NCBI RefSeq assembly: GCF_000709795.1
Contig: NZ_KL503802.1
Location: forward strand, 62,001 to 126,000
Source of the DNA: Bartonella bacilliformis Ver097
Lineage (GTDB): Bacteria > Pseudomonadota > Alphaproteobacteria > Rhizobiales > Rhizobiaceae
DNA: 64,000 nt
Direction: 5' to 3'
Shown: positions 37,579 to 47,380 of the stretch, piece by piece
Layout of the letters: the number at the start of each line of letters is the position of its first letter
Position numbering within the stretch: position 1 is the stretch's first letter
Notes under the pieces: generated by a model
Database searches by the model: none
Told to the model about the DNA's origin: nothing
Seen by the model: only the letters and a program-made list of their open reading frames with translations
Made by a program: the position numbers and the translations under genes

Positions 37579-38062
37579 ATTTTCATTAACAAAAAAGAAT
37601 TTTTGGATTGCATCTTTAAAAGCTGATGACAGTGCAGCTCTTCATCAAATTCATCAAAGTTGCTTTACTCCAACTTGGAAAGAACAAATTTTTGATATTT
37701 TTTTAAAAGATCCTTTCATTTTTGGTTACAAAGCTTGCCCTATTGGGCAACCTGACCAAATTTTGGGGTTTTGTTTATGCCGTCTTATTCTTGATGAAGC
37801 AGAAATCATAACAATTGCAGTTCATCCTCATCACCGTCAGCAAGGAATTGGCTATTTGCTGATTGATCATACCCTTCGTCATCTTTATCATGAGCGTGCT
37901 ACAAAACTTTTTTTAGAAGTAGAAGAAACCAATCTTTCTGCCCTGGCCCTTTATAAACGTTTCAAATTTAAAAAAATTTCCAAACGTTTTGCTTACTATC
38001 CTTCAAAAGATGGTTTCATAGATGCCATCATTATGCAAAAAACTTTTAAGCAAACAGATTGA
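37571..38062 (+). CDS. rimI: GNAT family N-acetyltransferase, RimI type
   Basis: 163 aa from the ATG at 37571, which overlaps tsaB by 8 nt. An in-frame start far upstream inside tsaB is rejected because it would add 44 residues without domain support. The acetyl-CoA binding motif VHPHHRQQGIGYLLIDHTLR (R/Q-x2-G-x-G) and the LEVEETNLSALALYKRFKFK C-terminal motif match RimI. RimI acetylates the N-terminal Ala of ribosomal protein S18, possibly among other targets. Confidence 0.87.
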   Translation: MAKFSLTKKNFWIASLKADDSAALHQIHQSCFTPTWKEQIFDIFLKDPFIFGYKACPIGQPDQILGFCLCRLILDEAEIITIAVHPHHRQQGIGYLLIDHTLRHLYHERATKLFLEVEETNLSALALYKRFKFKKISKRFAYYPSKDGFIDAIIMQKTFKQTD

Positions 38063-38093
38063 GATTTACATAAAAAATGTTTAACAATGAGCT

Positions 38094-39470
38094 ATGAAAC
38101 AATCAAACTCGAAAAATACGCCTCTTATTGCTTCCAAAAAGGTTTTTATTAAAACCTATGGATGCCAAATGAACGTTTATGATAGCCAACGAATGAGTGA
38201 TAGTCTCAGCACGCAAGGGTATGTCACAACACAAACACCCAATGATGCTGATCTTATTCTTGTTAATACATGCCATATTCGTGAAAAAGCAGCAGAAAAG
38301 CTTTATTCCGACCTCGGTCGCTTGCGCATGATGCGCCAAAAACGAACATCTGAAAAACCTTTGATGATTGGTGTTACTGGTTGTGTCGCTCAAGCTGAAG
38401 GAGATGAAATCTTACGCCGTTCTCCAACGGTAGATCTGGTTGTTGGACCACAAATGTACCATCGCCTACCAGAATTATTACAACAAGCTCAACAAGGAAA
38501 AAAAATTGTTGAAACAAATTATGCTGTTGAAGATAAATTTAATCATTTACCGCCTCATAATAAACGTGCTGTCCAAAAAAGAGGCGTTAGCGCATTTTTA
38601 ACAATTCAAGAAGGCTGCGACAAATTTTGCACCTTTTGTGTTGTTCCCTATACAAGAGGCGCTGAAATATCACGTTCTGTTGAACAAATTACTGATGAAG
38701 CTCGCCAACTTATCGAAGCTGATGTTAAAGAAATTACACTTCTTGGACAAAATGTTAATGGTTGGCATGGACAAAGTGCCGACGGCAAAACTTGGCATTT
38801 TGGTGACCTTCTCTATCATCTTGCTAAACTTGATGGTTTAAAGCGCTTGCGCTACACAACTAGTCATCCCCGTGATATGGATGATAGTCTCATCGCAGCA
38901 CACAGAAACCTTGATATACTAATGCCTTACCTGCATCTTCCTGTTCAATCGGGATCAGATCGCATCTTAAAAGCAATGAATCGACAACATAAAGCTATTG
39001 ATTATCTCAATATCATTGAAAAAATTCGTACAGCACGGCCTGATATTGCTTTTTCAGGTGATTTTATCGTGGGATTTCCGGGAGAAACTGACGACGATTT
39101 TGAAGAAACTATCAAACTCATTGAACAAGTAGGCTATAGTTCAGCTTATTCTTTCAAATATTCACCCCGTCCTGGAACGCTCAGTGCAACAATGAACAAT
39201 CAGGTTGATGAAAAAGTGAAAAATGACCGTCTTCAACGTTTACAAGCACTTCTTTTCGACCAACAGAATAAATTTTTACGCTCTAAAATCGGTCAAACAA
39301 TTGATATCCTTATTGAAAAAGATGGTCGCCACCCTGGACAAATTGTGGGACGCTCACCTTGGCTTTTACCTGTTGTTGTGGATGCACACGCTCCTATTGG
39401 TACTGTGATAGCAATTCAGATTACAAATGCAAGCTCAAACAGTTTCGTCGGTGAAAAAGCTAATTCATGA
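38094..39470 (+). CDS. miaB: tRNA-2-methylthio-N6-dimethylallyladenosine synthase MiaB
   Basis: 458 aa. An N-terminal MTTase domain ([20 protein letters not shown], whose Cys with two further Cys in TCHIREKA and [11 protein letters not shown] bind one Fe-S cluster), the radical-SAM motif CDKFCTFC (Cx3Cx2C), and a C-terminal TRAM domain ([20 protein letters not shown]). It methylthiolates i6A37 of tRNAs. It lies 31 nt after rimI on the same strand, upstream of phoH-ybeY-corC-lnt, an order common in alphaproteobacteria. Confidence 0.96.
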   Translation: MKQSNSKNTPLIASKKVFIKTYGCQMNVYDSQRMSDSLSTQGYVTTQTPNDADLILVNTCHIREKAAEKLYSDLGRLRMMRQKRTSEKPLMIGVTGCVAQAEGDEILRRSPTVDLVVGPQMYHRLPELLQQAQQGKKIVETNYAVEDKFNHLPPHNKRAVQKRGVSAFLTIQEGCDKFCTFCVVPYTRGAEISRSVEQITDEARQLIEADVKEITLLGQNVNGWHGQSADGKTWHFGDLLYHLAKLDGLKRLRYTTSHPRDMDDSLIAAHRNLDILMPYLHLPVQSGSDRILKAMNRQHKAIDYLNIIEKIRTARPDIAFSGDFIVGFPGETDDDFEETIKLIEQVGYSSAYSFKYSPRPGTLSATMNNQVDEKVKNDRLQRLQALLFDQQNKFLRSKIGQTIDILIEKDGRHPGQIVGRSPWLLPVVVDAHAPIGTVIAIQITNASSNSFVGEKANS

Positions 39471-39627
39471 AAAAACTTTTTAAAGCCTTATTTACAGTAT
39501 AAAAATGCTCTTATTTTTAAAGAAAGAGATTGCATTTGTGTATATGGGTTGTATAGAAAAGCAGCATACTGCTTTATGAATTTCGCTGAAATGATGCGCA
39601 TAACAGTTAAAATATAGGGAGAATAGG

Positions 39628-40740
39628 TTGAAAATCTCAACCGAAAAACTAAAAAATACCAAAAGGAAAAGAAGTGTTTCCTTTGTAGATATGAATATTT
39701 TAAAAAAAATTAACTCAAAAAATATTAATCACATTGTTTTGGCTTTTGAAGACAATCATTACGCAAAAATAGTTTTTGGAGCCTTTGATGAAAATCTCTC
39801 TTACATTGAAAAGAGACTTGGGCTTGATATTCATTCACACGGTAACACAGTTTTAATCCGTGGGGAAGCTACAGCTGCAAAACATGCACAATGCGTACTC
39901 GACCAGCTTTGCGAACTTGCTAAAACACGTCAAGAACTTACTTTATCAGATACAGAAAATGCAATTGTTATGGCAAATTTGCTAAATGAACAGCAAAAAT
40001 TTTCGCAAACAACTCAATCTACAACAAAACGTGTGCTTGCGCGATTAAGTACTCATAAAACGACAATCCATGCTCGTACCCCAACGCAGGATTATTATAT
40101 GCGAGCTATGGAAAATACTGAACTTGTTTTTGCTATAGGTCCAGCAGGAACTGGCAAAACATACCTTGCTGTTGCCCATGCTGCAATGCTCCTAGAGCGT
40201 GGTATCATTGAACGGATTATTCTCTCTCGCCCTGCTGTTGAAGCTGGAGAACATCTTGGTTTTCTTCCTGGTGATCTTAAGGAAAAAGTAGACCCCTATC
40301 TACGGCCACTTTATGATGCTCTTTATGATATGATGCCTGTTGAAAAAGTGGAACGTGTTCTCACTTCTGGAATCATAGAAATTGCTCCTCTTGCCTTCAT
40401 GCGCGGGCGCACAATTGCTCACTCAGCGATTATCCTTGATGAAGCGCAAAATACCACTCCCATGCAAATGAAGATGTTTCTCACACGTTTTGGAGAAGGA
40501 TCACGAATGATTATAACAGGTGATGTCAGCCAAATTGATCTTCCCAGAGGGCAAAAATCAGGTTTAGTGGAAGCAACACGTGTTCTCTCAAATATAGAGA
40601 ATATTGCAATTGTCCGCTTTGATGAAAAAGATATTGTACGCCATCCCCTTGTTGCTTCTATTGTTAACGCTTATGATCGAGACTCAAATGAACAAAGACA
40701 AACATATCATCCTCATGTTTCCATCAACAAAATAATTTAA
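39628..40740 (+). CDS. PhoH family ATPase (PhoH-like/YbeZ)
   Basis: 370 aa. An N-terminal KH-like region precedes the PhoH ATPase domain with Walker [39 protein letters not shown], Walker [21 protein letters not shown] and [12 protein letters not shown]. The protein is thought to work with YbeY in RNA metabolism. The chosen start is TTG at 39628, supported by AGGGAG 6 nt upstream; the first in-frame ATG (39691) would remove 21 residues and has no good ribosome site. The ybeY gene follows after 7 nt. Confidence 0.9.
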   Translation: MKISTEKLKNTKRKRSVSFVDMNILKKINSKNINHIVLAFEDNHYAKIVFGAFDENLSYIEKRLGLDIHSHGNTVLIRGEATAAKHAQCVLDQLCELAKTRQELTLSDTENAIVMANLLNEQQKFSQTTQSTTKRVLARLSTHKTTIHARTPTQDYYMRAMENTELVFAIGPAGTGKTYLAVAHAAMLLERGIIERIILSRPAVEAGEHLGFLPGDLKEKVDPYLRPLYDALYDMMPVEKVERVLTSGIIEIAPLAFMRGRTIAHSAIILDEAQNTTPMQMKMFLTRFGEGSRMIITGDVSQIDLPRGQKSGLVEATRVLSNIENIAIVRFDEKDIVRHPLVASIVNAYDRDSNEQRQTYHPHVSINKII

Positions 40741-40747
40741 ATTTATC

Positions 40748-41224
40748 ATGATTTCTATTAAGATAACTATTGAAAATGCTGAATGGGGTAATGAAAAGAC
40801 ATTATATACTATTACCGAAAAAGCACTAATCGCTACAATCGATCGTCTTTCATTAACTCAAGTGACAAGCGAGCTTAGTTTACTATTTACGAATAATGTG
40901 CGCATGGCACAAATTAATACACAATGGCGCAATAAAAATAAATCCACTAATGTTTTATCCTTTCCTGCTTTTTCTCTTAAAGCTGGACAAAATCCTGGAC
41001 CAATGCTTGGTGATATTGTCCTTGCAAGAGAAACAATTGTGCGTGAAGCTGAGGAAGAAGGAAAATCATTCCATGATCATTTAACACATATGATTGTTCA
41101 TGGTGTCCTTCATCTCCTTGGTTATGATCATGAAACAGATAATGAAGCCTATCAAATGGAAGAGCTAGAAAAAGAAATTCTACAAAAGATAGCAATAAAA
41201 AATCCCTATACTGAGCTACTTTAA
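40748..41224 (+). CDS. ybeY: rRNA maturation endoribonuclease YbeY
   Basis: 158 aa. The metal-binding signature [18 protein letters not shown] (HGxxHLxGYDH: three His) is complete, preceded by [10 protein letters not shown] and [15 protein letters not shown]. YbeY is a metal-dependent RNase acting in 16S rRNA 3'-end maturation and ribosome quality control. It is sandwiched between phoH and corC in a tight same-strand cluster. Confidence 0.96.
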   Translation: MISIKITIENAEWGNEKTLYTITEKALIATIDRLSLTQVTSELSLLFTNNVRMAQINTQWRNKNKSTNVLSFPAFSLKAGQNPGPMLGDIVLARETIVREAEEEGKSFHDHLTHMIVHGVLHLLGYDHETDNEAYQMEELEKEILQKIAIKNPYTELL

Positions 41225-41289
41225 AATGATACAAGAGTGACTTTTAAGAACCAATGTTGCAACTTTAAAGTTTAGAAGATTTTTAAATT

Positions 41290-42312
41290 ATGGCGGAGAA
41301 AGTGAATACACAAAATAGCAGTCAAACATCTTCTAGTATTGAAAGGTCTCATCCTCAACAAACAAGCACAGAGAAAAATTCCTTACTAACCTATTTATTT
41401 TCATTTTTGCATGGGCGCAACCATACGTCTACATCTATGCATAATAACCTTACCAATGCACTCGCTGCTGATAATGAAAATGGCACAGTACTCTTCTCAT
41501 CTGAAGAAAGCATCATGCTGCACAATATTTTACGCCTGCGTGAAACACGTGTTGATGATATTATGATTCCGCGTTCTGAAATTGAAGCATTGGATATAAA
41601 TACTCCTCTTGGAGAAGCTTTTGAGTGTTTTGAAAGAATTGGTCATTCTCGTATGCCTGTTTACGCTGAAACTTTAGATGATCCACGAGGCATGATTCAT
41701 ATTCGAGATATTTTGAACTATATGACCCGCTTTATTACCAGAGAAGTTCAAAATGGACAAAAATCCACTGCACTTCAATTAAATCACACACATTTAAGCT
41801 GTCCAATTGGTGAGTTAAACCTTGTTCGAACTGTTTTATTTGTTCCTAGTTCTATGCTTGCAAAACAATTATTAACACGTATGCAAACGACAAGAACGCA
41901 AATGGCTTTAGTCATTGATGAACACGGTGGCACAGATGGTTTAGTTTCTATGGAAGATATTGTCGAACTTGTCGTTGGTGATATTGAAGATGAGCATGAC
42001 AGTGTTGATAATGCTATTGTGCGTGAACCTGATAATAAATGGCTCGTTGATGCAAGAACTAAACTGGACGATGTAAAAAAAGCTCTTGGTCCTGATTTCA
42101 TCGTAGGGGAATATGGTGATGAAGTTGATACCATTGGTGGTTTAATTGTTTCTGTTCTGGATCGCATTCCTTCAAAAGGTGAAACCATCGAAGCTGTTCC
42201 TGGTTATCGATGCCGTATTCTAGAAGCCGATAAACGTCGAATTAAACGATTACGTATCGTTCGCATTTCAGAAAATGACAACTTAAAAAAAAATTCTACA
42301 CCAAAAGAATAG
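41290..42312 (+). CDS. corC: CorC/HlyC-type CBS-domain protein
   Basis: 340 aa. Two CBS domains (VDDIMIPRSEIEALDINTPL..., then IGELNLVRTVLFVPSSMLAK and VIDEHGGTDGLVSMEDIVEL) are followed by a CorC_HlyC C-terminal domain (VGEYGDEVDTIGGLIVSVLD, GYRCRILEADKRRIKRLRIV). No membrane DUF21 domain is present, so it is the soluble CorC type. CorC is associated with Mg/Co resistance or efflux; the biochemical role is uncertain. Its last 20 nt overlap the region where lnt must begin. Confidence 0.88.
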   Translation: MAEKVNTQNSSQTSSSIERSHPQQTSTEKNSLLTYLFSFLHGRNHTSTSMHNNLTNALAADNENGTVLFSSEESIMLHNILRLRETRVDDIMIPRSEIEALDINTPLGEAFECFERIGHSRMPVYAETLDDPRGMIHIRDILNYMTRFITREVQNGQKSTALQLNHTHLSCPIGELNLVRTVLFVPSSMLAKQLLTRMQTTRTQMALVIDEHGGTDGLVSMEDIVELVVGDIEDEHDSVDNAIVREPDNKWLVDARTKLDDVKKALGPDFIVGEYGDEVDTIGGLIVSVLDRIPSKGETIEAVPGYRCRILEADKRRIKRLRIVRISENDNLKKNSTPKE

Positions 42313-43900
42313 CGACGTACTTTTAAAAAAGTTTACATCTTTCCTGCTTTCTGTCACCGGTTGGAAACGGCAAATATGTGCTTTTCTATGCGGTGGCCTT
42401 ACGGCTTTTGCACTCCCACCCTTTTTTCTGACCCCTATCTGCTTTTTAACTTTCCCTGTTTTTGTTGTTTTACTTGATGCAATAAACACCATTCAAAATA
42501 AAAAAATACGTTTTTTAACAAGTGCACTTACCTGTGGGAACTTTGGCTTCGGTTATTTTGTTTTTAGCCTTTGGTGGCTAAGCAATGCCTTGCTAATAGA
42601 TCCGATTGCTTTTGCTTGGGTCATCCCATTCGCTATTTTTGGCCTTCCTGCTTGCCTTGCTCTTTATTGGTTTTTTTCTGGATTACTTGTTAGTTTATTA
42701 TGGACAAAAGGAATAGCACGCTTCTTTGTATTGGCTTTTTCGGCAGGATTAGCAGAATGGTTGCGTGCTACCCTATTCACAGGATTTCCTTGGAATTCTA
42801 TCGCTTATACAGCTATGCCAACCCCAATGCTTATGCAATCAAATGCTATCGTAGGGCTTTATGGAATGAATATTCTTGCCGTTCTAAGTTATAGTTTACC
42901 TACTGTTTTATTAACAAATGAAAAAAAATGCGGAGCGCTTTTTTTGTGTTTCTTTCTTATATTAATTCATAGTGGCTTTGGATTCTACCGCTTAAATACA
43001 GCACCCAATATAGCGGATTATCAAAATAGTAGCTACTGGGTACGCATCATCCAACCCTCTATTCAACAAAGCAAAAAATTAAACAGTGCTACACAAACAA
43101 ATATATTTGAAACTCATCTGAACTTAAGCAGAACATCAACAAATAACAAAACACCAGAACCTGACTTTATCGTGTGGCCAGAAACATCTGTTCCTTACAT
43201 TCTGAATGAGATTTCTGCTATTACAAAGCAAATTGCCTCTGTTCTCAAATCACAACAATCGGCTATTATCGGCGCCGTGCGCACTAGCTCCTCTAACGCC
43301 TCAATAAACTATTTTAATACAATTCAAGTTATCGATTCAGAAGGCAATATTTCTAATACTTCCGATAAACTTCATCTGGTTCCTTTTGGTGAATATATTC
43401 CTTATCAAAGTTTATTGAATAAAATTGGATTGCATGCCATTGCTAATAATATTGGTGGATTTAGTGCAGCCACTGTAAGAAAAACTGTTACTATGCTTAA
43501 TGGATTTTCTTATCTTCCACTCATTTGCTATGAAGTTATATTTCCCAATGAAATGACTTTCAAAGGCTCTCCCCCTCAAGCTATTATTAATGTTACAAAT
43601 GATGCATGGTTTGGTGTAACACCCGGCCCCTATCAACATTTTCAACAAGCACAATTGCGTGCTGTTGAACTAGGCATACCCCTCATACGAGCAGCTAATA
43701 ATGGAATATCCGCTGTAATTGATCCTTATGGACGAATCATTTCCTCTCTTAAACTAAATGTTATTGGCTCTCTTGATTCGCCAATTCCATCCCCAATCAT
43801 CCCAATATGGGACAATGAATTCAGAATATTCTCTACTTTCATCTTATTCATTCTTATGTTATTGTGCCGCATTAGTTTTGGTTCTGCAAAACAACTTTAA
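42293..43900 (+). CDS. lnt: Apolipoprotein N-acyltransferase, with atypical start
   Basis: The frame is open from just after a TAA at 42284 to 43900. The translated region from about 42350 is clearly Lnt (GWKRQICAFLCGGLTAFALP, FGFGYFVFSLWWLSNALLID), but no ATG, GTG or TTG occurs in frame until TTG at 42590. Starting at ATT 42293 gives 535 aa, about the rhizobial family length; TTG 42590 gives 436 aa and loses the first membrane segments. The catalytic Glu (VWPETSVPY), Lys (SDKLHLVPFGEYIPY) and Cys (LPLICYEVIFP) are intact in the periplasmic nitrilase domain. Lnt adds the third acyl chain to lipoproteins at the inner membrane. Confidence 0.82.
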   Translation: MLHQKNSDVLLKKFTSFLLSVTGWKRQICAFLCGGLTAFALPPFFLTPICFLTFPVFVVLLDAINTIQNKKIRFLTSALTCGNFGFGYFVFSLWWLSNALLIDPIAFAWVIPFAIFGLPACLALYWFFSGLLVSLLWTKGIARFFVLAFSAGLAEWLRATLFTGFPWNSIAYTAMPTPMLMQSNAIVGLYGMNILAVLSYSLPTVLLTNEKKCGALFLCFFLILIHSGFGFYRLNTAPNIADYQNSSYWVRIIQPSIQQSKKLNSATQTNIFETHLNLSRTSTNNKTPEPDFIVWPETSVPYILNEISAITKQIASVLKSQQSAIIGAVRTSSSNASINYFNTIQVIDSEGNISNTSDKLHLVPFGEYIPYQSLLNKIGLHAIANNIGGFSAATVRKTVTMLNGFSYLPLICYEVIFPNEMTFKGSPPQAIINVTNDAWFGVTPGPYQHFQQAQLRAVELGIPLIRAANNGISAVIDPYGRIISSLKLNVIGSLDSPIPSPIIPIWDNEFRIFSTFILFILMLLCRISFGSAKQL

Positions 43901-44050
43901 TGATTGAGTTCTTATGTACAAATGTCATGTTATGCGTACCAGTAACGCCAAGGAAGAGTATTACATACCATCTTAATTTATGATAAACTGACCTCACGTG
44001 CACCTAATATTGGTTTGGAAACAAAACGCTGAAAATAAAAGAGTTGCATT

Positions 44051-44464
44051 ATGACCGAAACTAGAAAAAAACCTGATCCAATAGATATTTATGTTGGAAC
44101 CCGTATTCGTTTGCGTCGTAACATGTTGGGTCTTACCCAAGAAAAATTAGGTGAACAATTAGGGATTACTTTTCAGCAAATCCAAAAATATGAAAAAGGC
44201 ACAAATCGTGTTGGTGCGAGTCGTCTTCAGGCAATTGCAGAGATTATGGATGTCCCTGTTTCTTATTTTTTTGATAAAGGCATTAATAATCAACCTGAAG
44301 AAAGTTTTGCTGAGAGTGATAGCAATTTTATGGACTTTTGCTCCAGTAATGAAGGGATCCAATTAATGCGCGCTTTCACCAATATACTAGATGCTAAAGT
44401 GCGTCGCAAAATTATTGATTTGGCCAAGGCTCTTTCTGAAGAAGATCAAACAAACAAATTATAA
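44051..44464 (+). CDS. XRE-family helix-turn-helix regulator
   Basis: 137 aa. An N-terminal HTH_3 domain (about residues 15-70) reads VGTRIRLRRNMLGLTQEKLG, then ITFQQIQKYEKGTNRVGASR and LQAIAEIMDVPVSYFFD. The C-terminal half (about 50 residues) is helical and probably dimerises (MRAFTNILDAKVRRKIIDLA). Homologues are common upstream of metK in Rhizobiales. The target is unknown; the inverted repeat in the metK promoter region 50 nt downstream is one candidate. It has its own 150-nt upstream region after lnt. Confidence 0.88.
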   Translation: MTETRKKPDPIDIYVGTRIRLRRNMLGLTQEKLGEQLGITFQQIQKYEKGTNRVGASRLQAIAEIMDVPVSYFFDKGINNQPEESFAESDSNFMDFCSSNEGIQLMRAFTNILDAKVRRKIIDLAKALSEEDQTNKL

Positions 44465-44509
44465 AAGTAAAAATTTATTTTTTCTTTCATATCACCTTAC
44501 GGATCAGCG

Positions 44510-44538
44510 TTGACGATTTGCCATAAGATTGGCAAATA
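44510..44538 (+). promoter_or_regulatory. Candidate metK promoter overlapped by an inverted repeat
   Basis: TTGACG (44510-44515), a 17-nt spacer and a weak CAAATA (44533-44538) form a promoter-like pair. A perfect 7-bp inverted repeat ATTTGCC/GGCAAAT with an 8-nt centre (44516-44537) fills the spacer and -10. This geometry suits a repressor operator, though an RNA hairpin is also possible if transcription starts further upstream. Confidence 0.42.
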
Positions 44539-44587
44539 AGGGAAAGTGTTATCTGTAGAGTATCAGTTTTCTTTTAAGGGAGTTCTT

Positions 44588-45868
44588 ATGCCGCATCAAA
44601 GTTATTTTTTTACAAGTGAATCGGTATCAGAAGGACACCCTGACAAAATTTGCGATCGTATTTCTGATGAAATCGTTGATATGATCTATAAAGAAGCTGA
44701 GAAAACAGGCACTGATCCGTGGTTTGTACGTGTTGCTTGTGAAACTTTAGTAAGTGTAAACCGCGTTGTTATTGCTGGCGAAGTGCGTGTTCCTGATACG
44801 CTTTTAAAAAAAGATAAAAATGGGGAGTTTATACTTGATAAAACCGGGACCCCTATTATTAATCCTACCCGTTTTCGAACAGTTGCACGCCACGCCATTC
44901 GTGCAATTGGCTATGAACAAATAGGCTTTCATTGGAAAACTGTTAAAATTGATGTTCTTTTGCGTCCACAATCAGCTGATATCGCACGAGGAGTCGATAA
45001 CGCTACTGATGATTATCAAAGTGGAGAAGGGGCAGGAGATCAAGGCATTATGTTTGGGTACGCTTGCCGTGAAACCCCAGATCTCATGCCTGCACCAATT
45101 TATTATGCACATAAAATTTTAGAGCATCTCGCCATAGCTCGCCATAAGAAAGAAGGAGAAACTGGACAACTAGGACCAGATGCCAAAAGCCAAATAACAA
45201 TACGTTATATCAATGGAAAACCCGCAGAAGTAACATCTATTGTTCTTTCGACACAACACTTGGATGAACGTTGGGATTCAAATAAAGTTCGCACAGTAGT
45301 TGAACCCTATATTCGTAAAGCCTTACAGGATATTCCTATTTCTGATCACTGCAGTTGGTACATTAATCCAACAGGAAAATTTGTTATTGGCGGTCCTCAA
45401 AGTGACGCAGGACTGACGGGACGTAAAATTATTGTTGATACCTATGGTGGTGCAGCACCTCACGGCGGTGGGGCTTTTTCAGGTAAAGATACAACAAAAG
45501 TTGATCGTTCTGCAGCTTATGCTGCAAGATATCTAGCTAAGAATATTGTAGCAGCGAACTTAGCAGAACGATGCACTATTCAGCTTTCTTATGCTATTGG
45601 TGTTGCGCAACCTTTATCCGTTTATCTTAATCTTCATGGCACAGGAAAAGTAGATGAAAAGACTGTCAAGGCTGCAATCAGTAAAATAATAGACCTTTCG
45701 CCAACAGGTATTCGAAAACATCTTGGGCTCAATAAACCCATTTACACAAAAACAGCTGCTTATGGTCATTTTGGGCGTAAACCAGAACAGGATGGTTCAT
45801 TCTCATGGGAAAAAACTGATTTGATTGAAATTCTCAAAGCAACGATAAAAAATCATGATTGCTCATAA
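44588..45868 (+). CDS. metK: S-adenosylmethionine synthetase
   Basis: 426 aa. The start is the ATG at 44588, 5 nt after GGGAG, giving [20 protein letters not shown]; an upstream TTG at 44546 would add 14 unsupported residues. Signature motifs are [20 protein letters not shown] and the [20 protein letters not shown] phosphate-binding loop. It makes SAM from methionine and ATP. The length is typical for alphaproteobacteria, longer than the 384 aa E. coli enzyme. It overlaps trmB by 14 nt. Confidence 0.97.
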   Translation: MPHQSYFFTSESVSEGHPDKICDRISDEIVDMIYKEAEKTGTDPWFVRVACETLVSVNRVVIAGEVRVPDTLLKKDKNGEFILDKTGTPIINPTRFRTVARHAIRAIGYEQIGFHWKTVKIDVLLRPQSADIARGVDNATDDYQSGEGAGDQGIMFGYACRETPDLMPAPIYYAHKILEHLAIARHKKEGETGQLGPDAKSQITIRYINGKPAEVTSIVLSTQHLDERWDSNKVRTVVEPYIRKALQDIPISDHCSWYINPTGKFVIGGPQSDAGLTGRKIIVDTYGGAAPHGGGAFSGKDTTKVDRSAAYAARYLAKNIVAANLAERCTIQLSYAIGVAQPLSVYLNLHGTGKVDEKTVKAAISKIIDLSPTGIRKHLGLNKPIYTKTAAYGHFGRKPEQDGSFSWEKTDLIEILKATIKNHDCS

Positions 45869-46559
45869 ATCATGCATCAATAAAGCCTTCTTTGGTCGCC
45901 GACAAGGAAAACAGCTTCGTAGTAACCAACTTACATCCATAAAGACGCTTCTTCCCATTCTTAAAATTGATCTAAATAAGCCTGCACCCTCAGATCTAAC
46001 ATCCTTATTTACCGATCATCCAGTAAAGGAAATCCGACTTGAAATCGGCTTTGGAGGAGGTGAACATTTATGCCATGAAATGACACGTTTCCCACAAATT
46101 GGTTTTATCGGTGTAGAGCCCTTTATCAATGGCATGGCAAAAATGTTGATGTATCTTGAAAAATATACACAATATCAAAATCATCTTCGGCTTTATGATG
46201 ATGATGCAACATACCTTCTTGATTGGCTGCCAGAAGAATCTCTGAATGGTATAGACCTTTTCTATCCAGATCCATGGCCCAAGAAAAAGCATTGGAAAAG
46301 ACGTTTTATCAATGTAAAAAATCTTGATCGTTTTGCACGAGTTCTTAAAAAAGGTGGGAGATTTCGCTTTGCTAGTGATATAGATACTTATGTAAATTGG
46401 ACACTATATCATTTTACAAATCACAGTAGCTTTAAATGGCAATCGGATACCCCTCAAGATTGGAAAACTCCTTATCCGCTGTGGCCAAGTACCCGCTATG
46501 AAGCAAAAGCTTTGCGTGAAAATAGAGTGCCTACTTATCTCACTTTTATCAAGAAATAA
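45855..46559 (+). CDS. trmB: tRNA (guanine46-N7)-methyltransferase TrmB
   Basis: 234 aa. The class I methyltransferase domain has [20 protein letters not shown] (motif I), [14 protein letters not shown] and the diagnostic [20 protein letters not shown] (DPWPKKRH type) motif. The ending [20 protein letters not shown] is also typical. It methylates G46 of tRNA using SAM, the product of the adjacent metK. The start ATG at 45855 lies inside metK, so the two are probably translated together. Confidence 0.95.
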   Translation: MIAHKSCINKAFFGRRQGKQLRSNQLTSIKTLLPILKIDLNKPAPSDLTSLFTDHPVKEIRLEIGFGGGEHLCHEMTRFPQIGFIGVEPFINGMAKMLMYLEKYTQYQNHLRLYDDDATYLLDWLPEESLNGIDLFYPDPWPKKKHWKRRFINVKNLDRFARVLKKGGRFRFASDIDTYVNWTLYHFTNHSSFKWQSDTPQDWKTPYPLWPSTRYEAKALRENRVPTYLTFIKK

Positions 46560-46587
46560 ATGATGAAATGCTTTGATTATAGATGAC

Positions 46588-46616
46588 TTGAAAAATTTTA
46601 AATTTAAGAGTACAAT
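46588..46616 (+). promoter_or_regulatory. Strong sigma70-type promoter for rimP operon
   Basis: TTGAAA (46588-46593), a 17-nt spacer and TACAAT (46611-46616) form a near-consensus pair in the trmB-rimP spacer. Transcription would begin at about 46623, giving a leader of about 80 nt that contains the hairpin at 46641-46672. Confidence 0.65.
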
Positions 46617-46640
46617 TAAGGAAATTCTTAATCTTATGAT

Positions 46641-46672
46641 AAAGAGTGGATCGTTTGGATCCGCTCTTTTTT
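46641..46672 (+). terminator. Intrinsic terminator / probable attenuator in the rimP leader
   Basis: A 12-bp stem, AAAGAGTGGATC / GATCCGCTCTTT (one T-G wobble) with loop GTTTG, is followed by T residues. It lies between the promoter at 46588 and the rimP start at 46703. It can end readthrough from metK-trmB, but because the promoter lies upstream of it, it can also attenuate the rimP-nusA-infB operon. Confidence 0.78.
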
Positions 46673-46702
46673 AATGTTATAAAGCCAACAAAAGAAGTTT
46701 TA

Positions 46703-47332
46703 ATGTCGTATATAAATGCAACTGAAATAATGAACGATATTGATGAACCGCGCCTATTTGAAGAAGATGGAATTGAAGCACTTGTTGTCGTTCTCGTTGC
46801 ACCATTACTTAAGCCTTTAGGCTATCGTTTAGTTCGTGTAAAACTTCTCGGTTTAAATGGTTTAACACTTCAAATTATGGCTGAACGTTCTGATGGCACC
46901 ATGACAATAGAAGATTGTGAAATTATTAGTAAAACAATCTCTCCCCTTCTTGATGTGCAAAATATTATTGAACGCAAATATCACTTAGAAATATCATCTC
47001 CTGGTATTGATCGCCCGTTAGTTAGAAAATCAGATTTTTTTCATTGGCAGGGATATACTGCAAAAATCGAAACGAGAACAATAATTAATGGACATCGGAA
47101 ATTTCGTGGGACGCTTGAGAATGTCACTCAAGATGGCTTTACTTTAAATATTGATACAGCCCTTGAAGAAAAAACAGTATATGTTTCTTTCTCTAATATT
47201 ACTAATGCACATTTAATGCTTACTGATAAACTTATTCGCGATGCATTAAAAAAAGATAAAAATTTACGCCAGCAACTAATTCCTGAAGATGATTTCAATA
47301 TTTTAGAATCCGAAATAAATTTTCGCAATTAA
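46703..47332 (+). CDS. rimP: Ribosome maturation factor RimP
   Basis: 209 aa from the ATG at 46703, with AAGAAG upstream. A TTG at 46646 is rejected because it would put the terminator stem inside the coding sequence. Family features are PLLKPLGYRLVRVKLLGLNG, LTLQIMAERSDGTMTIEDCE and YHLEISSPGIDRPLVRKSDF, followed by the SH3-like C-terminal domain (GYTAKIETRTIINGHRKFRG). It assists 30S maturation. It is the first gene of rimP-nusA-ylxR-infB. Confidence 0.93.
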   Translation: MSYINATEIMNDIDEPRLFEEDGIEALVVVLVAPLLKPLGYRLVRVKLLGLNGLTLQIMAERSDGTMTIEDCEIISKTISPLLDVQNIIERKYHLEISSPGIDRPLVRKSDFFHWQGYTAKIETRTIINGHRKFRGTLENVTQDGFTLNIDTALEEKTVYVSFSNITNAHLMLTDKLIRDALKKDKNLRQQLIPEDDFNILESEINFRN

Positions 47333-47380
47333 TATCAATAAAACAATACCGATTATGTGGCACAAAAAAGGAGAAAATCG

